DNA from: Antedon mediterranea
Taxonomy: Eukaryota; Echinodermata; Crinoidea; Comatulida; Antedonidae
Reading direction: 5' to 3'
Length of the DNA: 60,000 bases
Assembly (NCBI RefSeq): GCF_964355755.1
Contig: NC_092671.1
Coordinates: 13,498,501 to 13,558,500, forward strand
The position numbers and the translations under genes were made by a program. The notes below the pieces were generated by a model. That model saw only the letters and a list, made by a program, of their open reading frames with translations. It searched no databases and was not told where the DNA came from. Positions within the stretch are counted from its first letter, which is position 1. Every line of letters starts with the position of its first letter. Shown piece by piece: positions 1 to 13,900 of the stretch.

Positions 1-2805
1 GGAAATGGTACCATGCATTCAAATCATAATCATGCCGAGTAGAAGCTTGACAAAATTTGTATTAAGCATTGATAGTCTAAATTGCTTTTGAACTCTTAAA
101 CATGATTTTTGTTATAACCCGTTGATTACTACATAAATTATGTTGCATATTTCGCCTCGTTTTTAGCACGTCTTATGGATATTTCATTTATATGCTATAT
201 GGTTGTGGTTTCAAAGCTGTCATTGCCTCTTTCAAGTTCCACAGTATAATTACCTGTAAATGTGTTCCATCAAAAGTTCTGCATTGGAGAGGTAAAATCC
301 AGATTTCTGACAAGAGATGCAATTTTTTTTTTTACGCAGTTGTAAAATTCAATACTTGGAGATAATAACTTTTCAAATACATTTGTAAATTTACTTTATA
401 TTGTAATTAGCATTTGCTTTGGCATTCATGTTGCATAATGGAAATATAAATATGAGATATTAACACATCAAAGTACCAATAGCCTTATTGCAACAAGTCT
501 TATTGCCATGTTATGACACAAGATTGCATAATATACACACTACAGGATGTAGGATATAGCTTAAGTAGCCATTCTTCAGTCGCTGTGCCTTTTTTCACTC
601 AATTGAATACCTAGTATTTGAATAGGTTAGCAATGTTTAATTGTTAAATCAAACCTCATGACCTAGTGGCTGTTTCAATCATAACATTGCGGGATACTAA
701 AAAATGATTGAGTAATAAACGGAGGCACCAATGGAACAATATTTGAATACAGTAGAATTCTTTTATTGGGAAACCTCTATTAAGGAACACTTTGTGTGTA
801 TGAATACAATATGTTTTAACACCCTATTCAAGGGATGCTCCTATTTAGAGGTCACTTCGTTGGGCCCCAGAGGTTTCTCCTCAGTAGGAGGTTTACCATG
901 TACATCCAGGAATTCATTGTGGTTCAGTTAACAGTCTTCTCACTGCACCAAACCAAGACACTTTTTATTAAGTTTTTAAATAATTGACTGTTCTTTTGCA
1001 TTTAATTTTGTTATTGTTATTTTCCACATGGGTGAAAGTAATTCACGTTAATGTTATGGTGTCAAATATTAACTTGTGTGGTGTGTATTCACATTTTTTT
1101 CAATATATTAACCAAGTTTGTCTTTACAATAAGCAAGGGATTTAAAACATAAGTTAATTCACTTTTCCTAATGTAAATACACTATTTTGTTACCTTCTGT
1201 GTATGTTGATTTTATACTGATCTTGATTTTGTAAAATGTCGATCAATGGGAATAGTGAGATAGATCTGGGTTTTAATTTTGACAAGGTGCTAGATTATTA
1301 AGAATAGAATTTATGTTTGTAATTTTCAAATTACCGTAATATCTCCCATTTACACATTCTTTTAGAATATATATTGGTAGCTTCTTGCTGGGAGTCCTAC
1401 CACTAGAACAAGTATGTTAACACTTTTTGGCATAAAATACTGTATACCTCTAGAATGTGTATTAATAATGTGTATTAATAACTATTTTGGTGATTGTAAA
1501 ATACAGTATTTATAGTTGAGAAGAAGTTGATTGGGAGATGGTACTGTAATTATTATAATGGTGATTGGTGTATGTAGTTAATCTGTGTGGTAAGAGTATG
1601 TCGAATATTGTTTATTAGTAATATCAGTTTTGCGGTACACTATGTCATTCCAAAAAGTAGTAAAGTATGCTTGAGAACAGTCTCAACTTTACTACCTTCT
1701 AGAAACACATGGGTACAACAAACCTAACTTCACTGGTGTTTATTCGACCATGACAACCTATAAACAATATATTGTTTATTGTTATTACTATTATTATTAG
1801 TATTTTGTAAATTTCAATATCTTGACTTTTTGATGTGCAATGTCAATGGTATAATTTTGGTTAATGGAGCTTTGGGTAAAATTGCCATCTCCACATAATA
1901 GTAAACCCGGATTATTTTTGCATAAATTTAAATTCCTACATGCATATATTTACAATGAATTTGACAAACATTTCTTGCATCAATAATCAATATTGTATAG
2001 TAACACTTGATGATAGTTAGCCAGCAAGTCTGACCTGGCTGACCTTATGCTCATTCATCCCTGCTGTAAGCAAAATGCTTCTTTATAAATCAACATTTTT
2101 CACATGTTTCATTGTTGATATAGATATTTGTGAAAATCTTTTCATTATTGGAAAAAAAGTATAAAATAAAATATATTTCTGGAAATTCTTAAAATTGAGT
2201 TGTATTCTCTTCCCTGTTAAAAACAAAACAAATCAATCCAACTAGTATATTTTGCCTATATTAATTACAAAAATATATCTATAAATTTAATATAAAAGTT
2301 TTGTTTAAATGTTGAAGCACAGGGGGTTTTTATTTGTAAAATATATTTAAAATATTCATTGATTATTCATAATAATTTATTAACCGATATTTGATTTTTA
2401 ATATTTAAATTGTTTATTCAAAAAGTGGATAAATAGTCTAAATTGTGATGTTATTGCTCACACCATTTTGTTAGTGTTAGTAATATATCATTGTTATTAC
2501 AACAGTCTAACATTAGAATATTAATAATATATTATACTCTTCAGAAAAATGACAAAGTTGATTGGAGGCCTGGAATTTGTTTTATAGTCATTGAATATAT
2601 ATATATATATACTTTTTTCTTAAATTTATATGCAAAAATCTTCCAAAATAGTTAATTCTAAATGCATTGCTTAGGATCAATTATTATGTAAGAAATGTAT
2701 GGTGTATTTAGAATTTCTTTTATTAGACAAAACAAAAATTTACCAATGAAGAAGTCTCAATTTTTCACCAGACTCTACTGGTGAAAACTGTATTTTTACC
2801 AGCTT
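1..2805. other. Non-coding stretch, no gene recognised
   Basis: The DNA is AT-rich with stops in all frames and no open frame that looks like a protein. It may be intergenic or the 3' end of a gene to the left, but nothing in the sequence decides this. A short (AT)n run lies near 2598-2611, and a diverged dispersed repeat at about 755-895 is listed separately. Confidence 0.6.
755..895. repeat. Diverged copy of a dispersed 'ggacac / ttgggtccc' repeat
   Basis: Phrases such as 'ctattaaggaacactttg' and 'tatttagaggtcacttcgt' followed by 'tgggcccc' recur in variant form near 8765-8815, 14620-14660, 28365-28525 and 57865-57998. The shared pattern is a pyrimidine-rich 'cccctattaagg' block alternating with 'gacacttt'. 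This points to an old interspersed repeat family with internally repeated short modules. The family cannot be named from sequence alone. Confidence 0.45.
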
Positions 2806-3592
2806 GGATATGTATGCGAGTATCTGGGTACTAGCTTAGATGTATCTGAACACTGGCTTAGTTATACCTGAGCACTAGCTTATATGTATCGGAGCACTAG
2901 CTTAGATGTATCTGACCACTAGCTTAGATATGCCTGAGCACTAGCTTACATGTATTTGAGCACTAGCTTATATGTATCTGAGCATTCGCTTAGATGTATC
3001 TGACCACTAGCTTAGATATTCCTGAGCACTAGCTTACATGTATTTGAGCACTAGCTTATATGTATCTGAGCACTAGCTTAGATGTATCTGACCACTAGCT
3101 TAGATATGCCTGAGCACTAGCTTACATGTATTTGAGCACTAGCTTATATGTATCTGAGCATTCGCTTAGATGTACCTGAGCACAAGCTTAGATATTCCTG
3201 AGCACTAGCTTAGATATACCTGAGCACTAGCTTAAATGTATTTGAGCACTAGCTTAGATGTACCTGAGCACAAGCTTAGATATACCTGAGCACTAGCTTA
3301 GATGCCTGAGCACTAGCTTAGAAATACATGAGCACACTCTTAGATATACCTGAGCACAAGCTTAGATATACCTGAGCACAAGCTTAGATATACCTGAGCA
3401 CAAGCTTAGATATACTTTAGCACTCTCTTAGATATACCTGAGCACAAGCTTAGATATACCTGAGCACAAGCTTAGATATACTTTAGCACTCTCTTAGATA
3501 TACCTGAGCACAAGCTTAGATATACCTGAGCACAAGCTTAGATATATGTGAGCACAAGCTTAGATATATGTGAGCACTAACTTATGATATTC
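2806..3592. repeat. 22-bp minisatellite with higher-order structure
   Basis: About 35 tandem copies of a 22-bp unit of the form tgagcacaagcttagatata plus two bases run without spacers. Between about 2898 and 3175, four unit variants form an 88-bp higher-order repeat: the variant containing 'tctgaccact' begins at 2911, 2999 and 3087. Near the right end a second order of 66 bp appears, with 'ctttagcact' at 3415 and 3481. Copies at both edges are more degenerate than the central ones. No open reading frame runs through it. Confidence 0.95.
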
Positions 3593-6500
3593 CTAAGCAT
3601 CATATTTGGGCCACCTACCTGTCACCTGGACACTGAATCTTGTAGGCTTAGGATTTATTAACAGTATATTCTTTTAGAAGTACGAAGTATTGAACTGCAC
3701 ATTAGTTGATGTTTTATGTTTATTATTGTTATTATTATTATAGTACAACTTTTATGATGCAAATGTTCATGTTCAAATACAGTTTATAATGAAGGCTACA
3801 AAACAGGGTGTAGTCAATGTTCAGTTGAATTTAAGGAACCGACCAAAACAGGGCAGGGTCAAAGTTGTATTTAGCACTACCAAAAAGCCATGAATAATGT
3901 TTAACAAATTCCGAATTTTACATACTTACCAAAACAAGATGACGTGATATACTGTATTTATTGTTTATAACGGAACAATATTTAATAAATGTGTGTTTAT
4001 ATAAGCATTTTAAATGGTTTTGTGTACAAAGAGATATTAGTCTGGTAAAATAATGCCTTTATTAATTTTTATTGTTTACATGCATCATTTCTTCCAATAG
4101 TCGTAATAGCTTTTCTGTGGTGAAGACCGAAACTGAAATTATAATGTAATTATATATAATATTGAATATTTACAGTTTTTAGGCAGAAATGTATTTTAAA
4201 ATAGTTATTAGAATGTGTGTATGACATAAAAATAACTATATTAAATGCTGTATAATATTACTGTATATAACCTTGTTATAATTAATATCGTTACCATCTG
4301 TTTACACAGTGTTCGTTGAATTCATTTCAATTCATCCGCATAGGTAATGAGTTTTCACTATAAATAATTTGCATATTGTGTCAACTTTGTTACTATATTA
4401 TTATAATACATTTTGACTTGTGTGTTTCCATTTTTACCTTATTAACTAAATCTAGTTTATACAAATTATTGATCAATGTCATGGTTGTCATGGTAACCCT
4501 GTTTAGTATCATAAATCATAAATTAGGAGGGATGTATACAGACTGTATCTGCCACAGGGTTCTATTTACTCTTGTTAACACTACTAATATTGATGTTTTG
4601 TCATTGTTCTTTCTATTTCTTTTATTCTAAATAATAATTAAGCAGTGGTCCCTATAAAAAGAACCAGTCCTTAAAGACTATATTGACCACTGACTTCCTA
4701 ATGCTTTTTCCTGAACGTCAAGTAATTTTACCAACTGGTGCATATAATCTATCTATCAGTTGAATTAATACTCTTAAACCAGTTCAAACAATTTAGAATT
4801 GTCTTGGCTAATATTGCTTAGTTCAAAATAACTTTAAACTTTAAAACACTTTATTAAACTTTATCCAAATTTTGTTTTTAAATAAAAGTAATCACTAATT
4901 GTTCTTCCCGCGATAAATTAATTGAGTTTTTATGTTTCAATTGTTTTTCTATTAAAAATAAAAACTAAAAATAGTAGGTGGTCTAAAGAATGTGTTTTGA
5001 TTTTTATAACAAACTAATTGAATACTTGGGTGTTATTTTTGTTCTTCTATAATTGTACAGAATGGTGATATAAAATAACTATAATTAGGTCATCTTTGAG
5101 TTTGGTAGTACAATTTAAAATATATTTTAGACAAAATATTGTGTATACAAATTTGCGCTTATGCTTAAGAATTAAGTTTTAACACAAATTATGTTTAGGC
5201 CAAATAAATAAAATGTTTAGTTTCACACATCCACTCCACATTGTATGGTCGCATAATTTTTTTACAATTTTGTTATTTTTATCTTTTATAAAATAGTTGT
5301 ATTCAGTAAAAAAGTAAATCTCTCAATTTTCCATAAAAAAAATGCACAGTTGCAGTTTTTAAGCATTGCCAGATTTGTAAATGGAAAGTAGGCTTTTAAA
5401 CTATCATTCTCATGTTGGTAAAATAACTACAATAGCTAATAGCTACTGTAACAGTAAAAAACAAATCAAATCCTGGATGTGAAACTAAATTTTTTTTTTA
5501 TTTGGCCTTAAATATTTTCTATAAATCTACAATCACACCTATTATTGTGATAGGATCACTTGAGGTGTGTAGGCGATCTTGAGCTATGTATCTGTCACGT
5601 TAAAACCTATACACAGTAAATTTCATCACTGCACATTTTGATACTTCAAATTCAAATGATTTCAAGAATAAACTGAAATTAGAATAAACAAAGTACCTGC
5701 TTGGTATTGGGGTATGTGTTTCACATGTGGGCACATATCTTTTAAACGGTGAAATGTACAGGGTACATTTAGTATAACAAATCCCTACCCCTGTCTCTCC
5801 ATATTTTATTCCTACCACCACGAGTAAGCTCTGAGTTAAAAATTTGACTTGTATGTGTATTATTTGAAGAGAATCCATATTTTCCTCTATAAGATAGATA
5901 TGTGCCCATGTGTTCATGATGTATTTATTTGAATACTGTAGTACTGTTTCTTTTGTCAGTCAGGTGTACTATGATTTAATATGTATCTAAATAGTAAAAA
6001 TGTCAATTTAATGTTTGTATTAGATTCACATTCTTTTTGGGTCCAATAAATGCTGTTAATTGTGAGAGATGTTTTGATTTTTCTTTGTAGTATTAAAAGA
6101 GTGTGTAAATTGTTTGAGAGAGAGAAAGAGAGTAGGCACCATGATTGGATGGTGGTGCAATAAATAGAGTATAAAACAAAATTCATTTAAGGGGACATCT
6201 TCGGGACCCAAAGAAGTGAATAGCAGCAAAGTATACAGGAAAAGAGACCGTGAATAATCATGAGATAAGTGCTCTGTAATAAAGACTATTGTTAATTAGA
6301 GTATGTCTAGCGCCACCAGGCTGTCGGAGGTAATTCGCGTTATTTCAATCAAGCCAATTGATAATACGTCAAATGCCTGAGTATAATAATCATTTATGTT
6401 TATGGGTTTTCATGTTTATATTACCTTCTTAACATTTTGAAGCGAAAAAAAGCTTATATATGATTCTGTTAAGTATTCTGAACGATGTAATATTGTATCT

Positions 6501-7605
6501 GCGCAACGTTTGGTTTTCAGTATCGTATTTACGGAGATTTTTGTTTGCTTATGTTTTATTTTAATTCATCAAAACCATAGAGATATTATAGTATCTCTAT
6601 GTCAAAACGTTAATGTTTGGGGATTATTAAATTGGCATTCGTTACTATCAAATCATAGACGTACCGTAACAAATATGTTCTTATTCTTTGAACTATAAAT
6701 CACTGGTATGGAACAGTACAATTACTTAAGTTATGCTTTCGTTAGATTGTAATTCGGATTTATGATAATCGCGTGATGGGAATGTTTACAATTATCATTT
6801 ATAAATCGGTGATACTTAATATTTATTATCAACCTTTACGTTTATAAACAGCATACGGTATAAATTGATACCATATAGGCCCAACTGAAATCAAGATTGA
6901 TCTTTGAGTAAACTGGTAGGCCTACTATGGAGTGTTAGTGAATAATAGTTAATACATGCAATAATCCAATTCCTGTAGAATTGGACGTACCTATATTTCC
7001 GAACTTTTCAATCCTTCTCTTATCAGTAGGCCGGCTATGGTATAAAATTGTTGTGCGCAATATGGTTGGCAGTACGCAAAATAAGGTTCGATCTACAGCT
7101 AGCAGGTTATGTTACATTTTGCCGTCCAACCAGAAAGACCTATACTATATACTTACTAGGCCTATTATATAACGTTATAACTTTTTGGCGCATGGGAATG
7201 TTCGATTTACAACGAGGTTGTTGCAATTCATCTCGTCCTCCTCTAATGAAACCAAGATTATTTATACAGTATTTGGACCCGATATTCGTTTTAAAATAAA
7301 TTCCATTGAACTGTGAACAAAATGAGTCAAAACTATATGAAATTAACAGTAGGTCTAGTGATAATGGAGGCGGCGTGTGTATCATGTGAGAGCAAAAATT
7401 AAACTATCTTTGGTGATGTGAGATCGGTAATACTACTATTCTATTTTTTATATAATAGGAGACAGATATTAAAAAAAGATCGTCTTCGATATGATGAATC
7501 ATGCGATTTTCTGGCGTGACCAATAGTCGTTGAGGGGGTACACCAACCAGAAGAAGCGCACACAGAGCAGCAGTAGAGTGTGTGTGTGTGGCGGAAGAGA
7601 AGTAG
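3593..7605. other. Intergenic DNA upstream of the ceramide synthase gene
   Basis: There is no conserved protein segment and no convincing splice-bounded exon. Open frames of 60-105 codons are present on both strands, but their low-complexity composition fits chance. The last few hundred bases are less AT-rich, include a (GT)n run near 7578-7590, and probably hold the promoter and 5' leader of the downstream gene. No TATA box was identified with confidence. Confidence 0.6.
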
Positions 7606-7753
7606 TAGACTGGTAGTGGGCATTCATTGTTTTGTAGAGAAGAAAGGCAAATAAATCGAGCACGTTTTGAGTACTTCAGCATACATGTCAAAATGTCTAC
7701 AAATGACAAAATTGAAGAAAATTGGCCAGAAATACCAGGCTATTGGGAAGTAA
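7606..7753 (+). promoter_or_regulatory. 5' leader and overlapping upstream ORF of the ceramide synthase gene
   Basis: An in-frame TAG at 7606-7608 with no ATG between it and 7693 fixes 7693 as the first in-frame start. A different ATG at 7685, in another frame, opens a 23-codon upstream ORF that ends at TAA 7751-7753 and overlaps the main start. Its context is weak (T at -3), whereas the main ATG has A at -3, so leaky scanning would be expected. The transcription start site was not located, so whether 7685 lies in the mRNA is an inference. Confidence 0.45.
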
Positions 7754-7932
7754 CACAAACAGCAATTAGGCTTGTAAAACATGAGATGAATAGAGATTCA
7801 AATGGAAACGGAATTATTTCAGAAATCGGACATTTTTGTAGTCGGACTACCACATCTGAAATATGCATTGTTTTATTGGGTGCAGTAATATTTACCATCG
7901 GTCGATTTTTAACCAGCAAATATATATTTATT
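7693..7932 (+). CDS. CERS1-like: CERS1-like exon 1 (start codon, residues 1-80)
   Basis: The exon begins MSTNDKIEENWPEIPGYWE and continues into a hydrophobic stretch, ICIVLLGAVIFTIGRFL, which is the first membrane segment. It ends in phase 0 at ATT followed by the donor GTAAGT. The frame stays open past the donor for 32 codons, but that extension is intron sequence. This N-terminus is poorly conserved in the family, so the assignment rests on position, phase and the membrane segment. Confidence 0.85.
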
Positions 7933-10900
7933 GTAAGTAGTATTTTTAGTGTGTGTCATTATATAACTGCTTCTTCCCCCATTGTTTTTTTAAAGCTTTA
8001 CCTGCCATTAAATGATAGGCTAGGCTAGGCCTATCTTCTAAAAGTAGGACTTACTAGCCTATGCCGCGCCAGGATAGACGATACCGGTTAGACGTGCCGA
8101 ATCCCACTACTGGCTGGGTCTAATTCATTTCATTGCTCCACAGAGCCTAGCCTAATATTAATTTATTTTATCAAACTAGTCTCTATGCTAGCGTATCCCC
8201 CTGCCATTGTTATACTTATTTCTAAATTGTCAAATATGTACTTTGTTTGTGTGTACTGTTATTTGTTAATAAAATAGCGAAAACTATTGTGTAATAAAAA
8301 AAACAATTAAAAGAAAGGCTACGAATCGATGTTGATGGCAAGGCCCAACCAAGCACTTTGATTTCATGGTAGTAATTAATTTTTATTTAAAAAAATTTTT
8401 TTATTATATTTAATATATTTTATTATTGTGTAGGCTAGTATTGGTCTACAAGGAAGCTACAAGAAAAAAAGCTGTAATCCAATCTGACCAAAATCACAAA
8501 TACACACAACACATTTCCAAGAAAGTGTAATACGAAAGTTATTATTCCACAATTTTCTTTTATGATATATTCGTAAGTTCCTCAATAAAAAGGAAAAGTG
8601 TTTTCCAACCATTGAAATTGACATTTACTGTATAGTGTTCTGGTACAAAAATTACATGAAGGAAGAATATTCCTAGTAGTAGTACAGTATACTGATAGAA
8701 GAGCCCCTTCTTTGGAGATAATTCTTCTCAAACCGGAGGAAATATTGTTTTAAACACTACCTATTAATTATTATGGGGACACTTTATTGGGTCCCGAATG
8801 TGTCCCTATGTGTTCTATAAATTGTTGCCTCCTTGTGTGTGTGTAATCATTGGTCTTTGCTTCCTAAAAAATTATTTTAATATGCAAGGCCAGTTGATTT
8901 TAAAACTAAAGAATTTAAAGAGTCATATTTTAGATTGATAGTGGTCTTTTAAATTTGTCGATCTACACAAAGAACCTCATGAGTAATACATAATATTGTA
9001 AGTAAAACATAAGGTCCTATACCAAACCACAAGTATTTACCACATAACTAGAGTTTGGTTTATAAAGGGATGTCGTTTTTTCCCTTGATAGTTCCTAAAT
9101 TAATAGAAAAACTTCCTGATGGCCAGATGTGAAATAGCTAACTATGTATGTGAGGAATTGTTGTTTCTTATTACTAGATCATAATGTTTAGGCCATGTTA
9201 AATTTATTTTCACTACTTAAACTAGCCAATACTAGTCCACACTACGAATTATACTGTAACATTTTTCATGTATCTGATTAACATTTTCAAATACATAGTG
9301 TATGTAGTTCGTGTACTGGTCCATTCCCAACCTCTCCAGTTTCCCAGTTCAAATTCTGTAGACTTTTATATCAGTACAAATGCTGACATTATTTGAGAAC
9401 TTTATTCAAGATCAGTATTACTGCATACACTTAATTATTATGCAATGTATGCCATAGATTTAATATTACTGTATCCTTGTTTGTTCATTGATCTGTTGTA
9501 CTTTAAAATAACGGTACAGTAGGTTTGTATTGAAATTGAAACCAATAATTTCCTCTATAGAAATTATATAAATAGTTTAGCATGAACAGAAACATTAGAT
9601 CGAATATCTAGACCTTTGAAATGAAGGAAGACTTTACATATATATTTATTGTATTGTTAATTTTCATTTCTTCATATTTTGATTAAAAAATAATTAAATT
9701 ACATTTGATCATTAATCATGGTTCACATAATAATGTCATCCTGACACAGTTTAAGTAACAATGTCATAGCTTAAATATTCTGTTACAGTACAATCAATAG
9801 GTACAACGTAGGCAATAATTTTATGATATTGATTAAGGTAAACATAACGCACAGATCATTTTAAGAGTTTAATTTTTATAGATCACCAGTGACTCTTCCT
9901 TGTACTTTTGTAGCCTTGTAAAATAAAAAACCAAGCCACACAACATACTGTACTACCACACATTTAACTAAACACCTTAAACTAGTCAACTATAAATATT
10001 GTTTTTACCTATTCTACAAAAAATGTATGAATTGTATAGTTTTCCATCTCAACATTTCTGTGTAGTTCTTCAGTCAACCATGATGGTTCGATAGGGTATT
10101 GACGTAAATTATTTGGAATTTAACTGGGGCCTCCTATAGAAATCTGACCTTACTAGTGAACTCACAGAAAAAGCCCAGTCATTGAATTAAATTCTTAGAG
10201 ATGTCCCCACTTTCGTAATCTTATCGTAGGATCTAATAACTTATGATCACACAAATTATTAAAGTTAGCATTTCTCTTTGTAATTTGTGTCAATTTAAAA
10301 ACTGTAAGTAATACTAATACATTACTTAAACAGCATTACTTACTGTACAAGTTTCTGCTGCTAAATAAAACAATGTTATACTATAGAAATCATTATTTGT
10401 CAAATTTCTTGTCCGTCAACTTTCAGTAGGTATCCCAATGTAAAAATTCAAATTAATGAAGGTACTTTTTCTTTCAGTTAATCAGAAGGAACTTACTGAA
10501 CATAAACTTTTGCAATTTAAATGATTGAAATCGGATTATCCATTCAAAAGTTATGGTCCGTTAAAGTGCCCAAAAAACAGTGATTTTTGCTTGAAAAATG
10601 GCACTTTTTCTAATTATATTTGAACCCATTTTTGAAGGGTTATAACTTTTATATTAATAATTTTAAAGTTCTTATTTTTTCCAAACCCATAGATACAACA
10701 GAGTTGTACAAGAATTTTTTTTTTTGGGTGTCCTCGACATTTTTTTTTTTAGATATCGCCCTCCAAAATTCGTCCGAGGGCTTTTTACGCGTGTTTTTCC
10801 CAATGTCTCAAAAATGCCCAAAAAGTTCCTGTCTTTAAATGATTCATAACTTTTGAACCAATGTGTGAATTAACTTCTTTTTTTTTGCATTGCATAAAAT

Positions 10901-13900
10901 GTAATATGTATTTTAGTAAGGTTATTTATATTGACAGGTAGGTAATTCTGAAATACAACATAAAATATTGTTAACAAATGTTAAAATGTGAAAAAAAAAA
11001 ATATTGCGTTAAAAAACTGTGTGGGTATTGTTTCTTTTCATTAAATATTATTTTACGTAAGTATACATTTTTTTAATAATTCTAGTATTTAAAGTTATAT
11101 TTATAATCATATATTATTTTAATTGATTTTCGAACCGCCAAAAATAAGAATTAAGCCCGTGCTTATTATGTGTTCGATTCCATTTGGAGCGCCGGGCCGA
11201 ACGTAGACTCGGCCGCGCCTACTACAAGTTAAGTTATATAGGCCCCTAGCTAAGGTCTAAATAAAAGCCTGACGCTAAATTCTCTGCCTAAGAAATATCG
11301 GGAAGAAATTTTTTATTTAACAAAGTCATTACCTCAATGGTATAATTGTAACATGTTTAATTTTATTTCCCTTTCGATTATTCTAACCGAAAGTTGCACT
11401 TTGAATTGAAATATACGGAATAAAATTTAGGCCTAGAAACAGCGTAGACATACAACGGCAACACAGGCCAAAGCGCGTTTCGGCCGCCTACATAGAATGG
11501 CTTACGGCCGCTGCATAGCAAAATCAAAGCTTCTTAAATTTCTTCGGTACATTTCTTCCTAACGTACTTGCTTTATATAGTAGATTTATAAATATTCCAC
11601 TTATTAAATAATTTAATAAATCGGTAAAATTGACGTTTCGAAGCAAATATTCCATGAGAGGCGACATTTTTCGACATGCCTCGTGTGCGGCGAAGACTAG
11701 TTCAGAAAATGGAACAGTCCACTGCAGGGGTTATCCAATCATTAATTAACGCGCTAATACATGCATACCATGCACATTGTCTGGGCGACGGTAATTTAGT
11801 AATAAGCGGAGAACTGAATCCCCCCCGTAAGAAAAATGGTAAACACTGATATTTATGGTAGGGATTATTTTTTTCAGTGGTTGGTCTTGTTGGCCTCTTC
11901 GCACGAGGTCCACGCAAAGTCAAATAAAACGATGTGGTTTATCAAACAGAAATATAAATTAGCTTCAATTCAATACTAAATTAGCCAAATTTTGATAATG
12001 AGAAAGACTAAAAAATTCAATTTTTATCGTTAAAATTGACATTTGAGGCGGATGTACATAATAATAATAACCGATTTACATATCAAAATAAAGAGTATTT
12101 AAAGCCTGATAACATGCAACAAAAATTACTCCACCACCTATTATGGACCTCGTGCGATCGTGTTTTGAAAATGGGTAGGTGTTTTCCAAAGTTATTTTTA
12201 GCGCGCGGATTTCGGCTCGCCGGCTTTTGTACCTCATTTTTAACTCGCGTTTTCTATTAAAATATTTAATAAACATAGATTTAAAATATATGAAAATAAT
12301 CCCTTAAACAAGATCTTTCCAGACATATAATTTTTATTCACATGTGTATATAAGAAATAGTATATTTTTAACTTCAAAGACACGTCACTTTTTGAAATTT
12401 CACGAACGTGTTAAAATCGCGGTAACGAAAATCCGCTTCATTGGGATACCTACTTTCAGTTTTCCAAGAAAAGCCAACCATTTTCATCATTATGTGTAAT
12501 AGGATGTATTACACTGTATTGTAGTTAAGTATTGAACCACGCCAACTGAACAATTTTTATGTTTTTACACTGTGTGTTTAATAACATCTCATTTAGTATG
12601 ATGGCTGTCTGCAAAATGTCTATAAAATAAAGTATGTTTTGGTCAAAGATGTCTCAATTTACTACTAGTCCATGGCATACAGGTACAACTGATACTGATA
12701 CCAACCTTCTTGCACTATTTTAATCTCTTCCTCTGTGTTCGGTTACTAACTGAGTTTGTAAAAAGAACCCTGTTCCGAGCCATGGACTATGCAAGCTCAT
12801 AGCCAGGATGTTTACAGGTGTTTATTTTCTTCAAAAGTAAAAAATAAATGTAATGGTCTAGACTTCTGTACTGTAGTTAGGTATTTTACCATAATCCTTG
12901 TCTACTGTAGTATGAAAAGGGCAGCCAAGAAAGAAAAAGGGGAAGGGGTGAGATTTTAATTAGCCGAATGGATCCACTATATATCTAGTGTGAGGGCTTA
13001 TTCTAATTTTCCCTTTAATTTTACATCCTGTCTGTCATTATTTCTTATTTAAATATAAATAATCATTCTAATTAGCGTATTCATGAGTTACTAATACTAG
13101 TAAGATTTTAATGCATAATTTCTCCAAGCTGTAATGTAAGAGTGTAAGTGTAAAAAATGTGGGTCACGATTGAAAGTTTACAACCTTGCTTCCTGTTTGG
13201 TTTGACTGTCTTACCATAATTAGAAATTAACTGTAGTGTTGTTATGATATAATATAATGTTATTAATGTAATATCTATTAAAGTACTCTTGCCTTAATCT
13301 GCCTAAAATACCTGTTGTTTTATTCAGGCTTTTCTCCTTTGAAATTCTTTTTTATTTGTTGTTAATTAGTATACTGATGTTGCTATCACACAAAAGATAA
13401 ATCATGTTTACTTTTAAGACAATGATTTTGAGTACTGTATAGACTTGAATGCAAGATAGATACAGTAGTACAGTTATAGACCAAGTGTCTCAACCTCCTT
13501 GTTATTCACACAGTAGCATTAAAGCTGGTCCCTTAAAAAACATCAAATGAGAGTTGTAATATCGCATCTTATGATTAATACATGAGACACTTGAATTATT
13601 CAATGTTCCTTTTCATGTTTTGTATTCAATCTAACGTCATAAGCTTCATTGACTCGTTCTTTGTGAATCATGCATAATTTATACGAAGATAATGATCATA
13701 GAAGTGGTGTTACGGTATTGATCCCTAACACTCTGGTATCATACTCTCAGTGTTCAGATTGATCTTGTCTCGGTTTATAACAAATTGAGCCATAATGAAG
13801 CTAAATATGACATGGCCTTCATTCTACTGTATGTTTACAATCTGCAAAATTTTAATTGAAACTATTTTTAATTCCTTTTTTTTAAAAACTATTTTAGATA

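Noticed and set aside
2806-3592. CRISPR-like regular repeat
   Set aside because: The 22-bp units are contiguous with no unique spacers, and the DNA is eukaryotic.
7627-8028. Single open frame of 133 codons
   Set aside because: It begins at TTG rather than ATG and runs through the exon 1 donor into intron 1. Only 7693-7932 is coding.
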